Under the pieces are notes generated by a model, which was given only the letters and a program-made list of their open reading frames with translations, was not told the DNA's origin and ran no database searches. 41,038 nt of DNA from Parcubacteria group bacterium (GTDB lineage: Bacteria > Patescibacteriota > Minisyncoccia > Portnoybacterales > UBA2143). Both the position numbers and the translations under genes were made by a program. Below are positions 37,421 through 41,038 of the stretch, piece after piece. The stretch is from NCBI GenBank assembly GCA_013203625.1, contig JABMPX010000002.1:1-41038 (forward strand), given 5' to 3'. Within the stretch, counting starts at the first letter, position 1, and each line of letters opens with the position of its first letter.

Positions 37421-38389
37421 CTAAATGGCCTCTATGGTCGAAGGCGGCTTAGGCGCCTCATTAAAGGTCACACTAACCACGCTGGGAATTGCATCTATAA
37501 CCTCTTTGACCAGTATTTGTTTTACCCATTGCTGTAGATTTGTCGGTTGAGCTGTTCTTGCATCAACGCTTTCCCAGCATCTAACTTCAATTTGCTGGCC
37601 AAAAACCCTCTTGTTGTTTTTCATTCCAGTTACTTTATCTTCGTGCAAAATAGCCAGGTATTGAAAAGCGTTCGTGAATTCTAATGCTTCCTCAACAATC
37701 TCTGTGGCCTTCCTGACTATCTCCACCTTTTCGAAGGTCACTTCGCCGATTATCCGAGTAGCCAGCCCTGGGCCAGGAAAGGGTATCCTGTTATAAGCTG
37801 ATTCAGGCAACCCCAATGCGGCTGCAACTTTTCGCACTCCATCCTTGCGAAGTTGAACAAGAGGTTCAATTATTTTATACCCGAATTCCTTTTGAGGATC
37901 GATTCCTAACTGTTCAAAAACATTATGTTGTCTTTTAATGCCTGCTACCGTCTCATCGACATCAGTCAAAATAGTTCCTTGCAAGAGAAACTTAGCGCCA
38001 CTTTCCTCTACCAAATTGCCAAAAACTTTCTTATAGAAAGTTTGAGTGACTGCCTCTCTTTTTTCTTCAGGGTCAATAATGCCCTCAAGAGCATTAAAAA
38101 ACTCTTCTTGGGCATCGACTATCTCAATAGGAATACCCAACCCCTCAAAAAGAGAAGCCACTTGTTGAGACTCATCTTGTCTCATTAGGCCATTTTCAAT
38201 GAAAAAGGTTTTGAGTTTATTGCCCAGTGCCCTGTGACCAAGCATGGTCACGGCAGAGGAATCGACTCCGCCAGATAGAGCATTGATAGCCAAACCATCA
38301 CCAACTGTTTCTGATATTTCTCTTGTTTTAATTCTGATAAACGCCCCTGGTGTATTCAAAACTCCTATCATAATCTCTTGTATCGCCAT
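37421..38389 (-). CDS. guaA: GMP synthase ATP-pyrophosphatase/dimerisation subunit, no glutaminase domain
   Basis: ALSGGVDSSAVTMLGHRALG; FIENGLMRQDE; PFPGPGLATRIIGEVT; RCWESVDARTAQP; SD AGGAGGT. Confidence 0.88.
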   Translation of the reverse strand: MAIQEIMIGVLNTPGAFIRIKTREISETVGDGLAINALSGGVDSSAVTMLGHRALGNKLKTFFIENGLMRQDESQQVASLFEGLGIPIEIVDAQEEFFNALEGIIDPEEKREAVTQTFYKKVFGNLVEESGAKFLLQGTILTDVDETVAGIKRQHNVFEQLGIDPQKEFGYKIIEPLVQLRKDGVRKVAAALGLPESAYNRIPFPGPGLATRIIGEVTFEKVEIVRKATEIVEEALEFTNAFQYLAILHEDKVTGMKNNKRVFGQQIEVRCWESVDARTAQPTNLQQWVKQILVKEVIDAIPSVVSVTFNEAPKPPSTIEAI

Positions 38390-38565
38390 ACTAATTACCT
38401 CCTCTCAAAAAACTATTAAAATATTTAATTGTTAAGCTAACCTCCTTTTTACTTACATCTTACTAACATATCTAAAAAAGTCAACCAAAAAAACAACCTA
38501 TTAAAAAAGCCATGCTTCTAAGAAATCCAAAAAGATGGACAGGCAGATAAACAAACTAAAACAAA

Positions 38566-38588
38566 AAAACCGCCAGTATGGCGGTTTT
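38566..38588 (-). terminator. Intrinsic terminator after the 165-aa orphan gene
   Basis: AAAACCGCC agtat GGCGGTTTT; minus strand continues TTTTGTTTT. Confidence 0.85.
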
Positions 38589-38614
38589 CATAAAAATACT
38601 CAATAAATATTATG

Positions 38615-39112
38615 TTATGGATCAATAATTTTATGATTGCATTTACGATTTTTTTGATTCTGTTGTGAATTTGAGATAATCTCAACATAAAGACCTTTTT
38701 TCCAAAGAATATCTCTAACATAACAAGATATCGTAGAATAATCTGATGCTGCTATATTCAATGGTAAATTTAAAAAATATATATTATCAGAAGAAGTTTC
38801 TGATGTTATCCCTGTACTTAAAATTTCTTTTTTTATCTCAGATTCAGAATATATTAAATTTTCCTGTTCATCAGGGACAACCCAATCTTTTACTTTCAAA
38901 GCAGTAAAGCGAACTGATTCAATATCGTTTTGTCCATTAGTAGTAATACTTTCAATTACTGACTTACTAGATGATTCAAAAGAAGAACCATCATAAGAAC
39001 ATGTATCTAATTCAAGAATTACACCAATTGTATCGTCTTCTTGATGTAATGATCCCATGTCAGAATTATCTATAAATGTTTTTGAATTTTTTAAATAATA
39101 AATTTTTTCCAT
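38615..39112 (-). CDS. Hypothetical protein (165 aa), S/T/D/E-rich
   Basis: ORF with a good promoter at 39119-39147 and a downstream terminator; no family recognised. Confidence 0.65.
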   Translation of the reverse strand: MEKIYYLKNSKTFIDNSDMGSLHQEDDTIGVILELDTCSYDGSSFESSSKSVIESITTNGQNDIESVRFTALKVKDWVVPDEQENLIYSESEIKKEILSTGITSETSSDNIYFLNLPLNIAASDYSTISCYVRDILWKKGLYVEIISNSQQNQKNRKCNHKIIDP

Positions 39113-39118
39113 ATTGAA

Positions 39119-39147
39119 ATAATATCAGATTATAATTCTTGGGTCAA
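39119..39147 (-). promoter_or_regulatory. Promoter for the 165-aa orphan
   Basis: Minus strand TTGACC (39147-39142), 17 nt, TATTAT (39124-39119), 6 nt to the ATG. Confidence 0.65.
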
Positions 39148-39178
39148 GTAAAGCAAGCAACTTAATTTAATTATAAGT

Positions 39179-39844
39179 TTAATTTATTTTAGCTATTTTT
39201 TTAAATTTATTACCAACCATTGAAACCGTTATTTTAGAAATATCCAAAACTGGCGCTAAATCCTTAAAATATTGATTCGGCTTAGAAACATGACCTTCTC
39301 CCTGAAATCTTTTAAGAAACGCATCTCTTTTAACTTCATAATCAGCATCACTTATTGCCTCTTTTGCAATTTGACCAAGAAAATATTGAGTAGATTCTAA
39401 CTTTTTTCTTATTTGGCTACACAATGCTTCTTTAATTTCATTCACTGCTTGTTCTGCTAATGTGCATTTAGAATAAAAATCATTAATTAAATCCAATTCA
39501 TCTCTATCAAAATCTCTTACAAAAAGATGATTATATTTTATCCAACTATTTACGGGCAAAATAAATATCTTTCTTATTTCATCTGTTGGTCCCATTCCTC
39601 TAATTTGTTCTAATCCTTTTTCTGCATTTCTCATTTCAGTAAGGATAATATTTGCCGCCTCTCTTTTATGGTCTTCTTGCTTCTTAAGATATAAATAAAT
39701 AGCAAAACTACCTACAAGTAATGTTATTAAAGGAACAAACCAACCCGAATTTATTAAGCCAGGATAAAAAGATTCCAGAATAAGAGAAATTCCAATAATA
39801 ATTGCGTTAAAGATAAAAACTTGAATTATTGGGGTTAATTTCAT
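39179..39844 (-). CDS. Hypothetical membrane protein, two N-terminal TM helices and a cytosolic helical domain
   Basis: MKLTPIIQVFIFNAIIIGISLILESFYPGLINSGWFVPLITLLVGSFAIYLYLKKQEDHKREAAN; ATG at 39844 with SD GGAGGT. Confidence 0.75.
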   Translation of the reverse strand: MKLTPIIQVFIFNAIIIGISLILESFYPGLINSGWFVPLITLLVGSFAIYLYLKKQEDHKREAANIILTEMRNAEKGLEQIRGMGPTDEIRKIFILPVNSWIKYNHLFVRDFDRDELDLINDFYSKCTLAEQAVNEIKEALCSQIRKKLESTQYFLGQIAKEAISDADYEVKRDAFLKRFQGEGHVSKPNQYFKDLAPVLDISKITVSMVGNKFKKIAKIN

Positions 39845-39849
39845 AATCC

Positions 39850-40875
39850 CTACCTCCACCCTTGGCTGATTGCTTTCCAAATCACACGTTCTTGCGGAAT
39901 TTGGATTGGGCCTTGGGGAGTTTGTTGGGTTGTTTGAACTTGACCTTTTTTGTATTCTAAAACTAATTCAAAATAATTACTTAAAGAATCACTCTCCACA
40001 AAAGCAATCTTATAATCCTTCTTATTAACTGCTTGATTATCTCCTATCTCAATCTCCGGATTCCATGTTTTATCAAGTTCCATTTCTTTCTTATATTCCT
40101 CATACAATTCAGTCATTAAATCAGCCAAATCAGAATCAGCTGAATTAACAGTTGTTAATCCTAAATCTTCTTTAGCTTCTTTTCTGCCGATAAAATACTG
40201 ATGAGAGTAAAGTTTTTCAGTAAAATAATCAACAATTTTATCTATTTCTACTTCATTAATCGGCTCTTGATGGCTTTTTAAAAGACGCTTAGCCAAAATA
40301 CGAATTAAATTATGAGTCCGGTTAATATTGCCTAATGCCAAAGGATGAATTTGTGGATTTGCTTCAACAAATTTATTAAAGATTTTAGTTAAATCTTCGT
40401 CATTCTTAATGCCGAATTTATTCTTTGCCAAATCAAAATAAGCCATAACATCTTCAACAGAAATTGGAATCTTGTTTTGAGGATTATTTGGGTCTTGAGG
40501 ATTAAAAATATTAGCTGCTGATGGGTCAATTGGAGAAAGTTCTGAAAGATCGCTCATTATAATTTCATCAGCGCCTAAAGAAATCATTGTTGCGGCGCTA
40601 TGCGCTTTATAAGAAATTAAGACAGAAAATTCCTTGCAATATTCGCGAGCCATAGAAACCAAGCGCCAAGGTACCATCGTATCGCCGCCAGTGCTGTATA
40701 AAAATAAATCAATTTTTTCTGTTTTGCCTATTTTTCTTAAATGACCACTAATTACTGGAACAACATCCATAGCAATTCTCGCATTGACTGGACCTTTTCT
40801 ATCGCTAGTTACATAAGTAATAACTTTTGAATCTCTTCTTTCTTCAATTTTTTTGATTAAATTTTGTGTATTCAT
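39850..40875 (-). CDS. SDH-type (ClpP/SppA-fold) serine proteinase family protein
   Basis: KIDLFLYSTGGDTMVPWRLVSMAREYCKEFSVLISYKAHSAATMISLGADEIIMSDLSELSPIDP. Confidence 0.82.
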   Translation of the reverse strand: MNTQNLIKKIEERRDSKVITYVTSDRKGPVNARIAMDVVPVISGHLRKIGKTEKIDLFLYSTGGDTMVPWRLVSMAREYCKEFSVLISYKAHSAATMISLGADEIIMSDLSELSPIDPSAANIFNPQDPNNPQNKIPISVEDVMAYFDLAKNKFGIKNDEDLTKIFNKFVEANPQIHPLALGNINRTHNLIRILAKRLLKSHQEPINEVEIDKIVDYFTEKLYSHQYFIGRKEAKEDLGLTTVNSADSDLADLMTELYEEYKKEMELDKTWNPEIEIGDNQAVNKKDYKIAFVESDSLSNYFELVLEYKKGQVQTTQQTPQGPIQIPQERVIWKAISQGWR

Positions 40876-40883
40876 ATGTTCTT

Positions 40884-40911
40884 ATAATAACACTTTTTTT
40901 ATTATATTCAA
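40884..40911 (-). promoter_or_regulatory. Promoter for the SDH proteinase gene
   Basis: Minus strand TTGAAT (40911-40906), 16 nt, TATTAT (40889-40884), 8 nt to the ATG. Confidence 0.55.
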
Positions 40912-40924
40912 GGTTTATTGGTAA

Positions 40925-41038
40925 TGTGTACACACATATTGCACTTTTAAATAAATGGTATCATTAGGGCATATGAGTAAAATTATGCCCAACAATGAAA
41001 TAGAAGAACGCTATCGCTGGATAGGACCAATAGTTGAT
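40925..41038 (+). mobile_element. Possible left end of an IS with truncated transposase
   Basis: Palindrome TGTGTACACA (40925-40934) followed by ORF from ATG 40974: MSKIMPNNEIEERYRWIGPIVD..., running off the edge; N-terminus resembles helix-turn-helix IS481/integrase-type proteins. Confidence 0.35.

Noticed and set aside
38518-38721. 67-aa minus-strand ORF
   Set aside because: Overlaps the 165-aa ORF and runs through its terminator hairpin; no SD or promoter.
1-41038. CRISPR array
   Set aside because: No regularly spaced direct repeats; the repeats present are dispersed palindromes tens of kb apart.
1-41038. UGA recoding (as in Gracilibacteria/Absconditabacteria)
   Set aside because: Core ORFs are intact under code 11, and UGA serves as a sensible stop (for example at 11387 and 14516).

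Overview
The window looks like part of an AT-rich Candidate Phyla Radiation (Patescibacteria) type genome. This is inferred from gene content: no L30 gene between rpsE and rplO, CPR-style hypothetical proteins, and charged extensions on ribosomal proteins. The left third carries leuS (partial), tatD, metG, rsmI, an AI-2E permease, an M16 peptidase, glyS, a DUF11-like surface protein and recO, all on the minus strand. Next come a Cys-rich zinc-ribbon-like protein (-), an orphan 380-aa protein (+), dnaE (+) and thrS (+). A continuous str-S10-spc block on the minus strand follows, with rpsL at its 5' end and map at its 3' end, and then mscS and a stand-alone GMP synthase ATP-PPase. The right edge is accessory: a 165-aa orphan, a membrane protein paired with a SDH/ClpP-fold serine protease, and a probable IS end. 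The most unusual signal is a 62-bp palindromic element. There are three full copies and one half copy, with compensatory base changes between copies. It brackets the Cys-rich gene as exact inverted copies. It also supplies the last four codons plus stop (K-D-S-P-stop) of two essential ribosomal proteins, L3 and S12. Two unrelated short palindromic repeats sit in frame inside metG and rplW. A 37-aa microprotein gene with its own promoter, SD and terminators is missing from the ORF track. Several promoters lie so close to the start codon that the transcripts should be leaderless. SD motifs were seen only at the microprotein, the two orphan/accessory units and guaA, and not at the core genes checked. 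No tRNA, rRNA or CRISPR array was seen.
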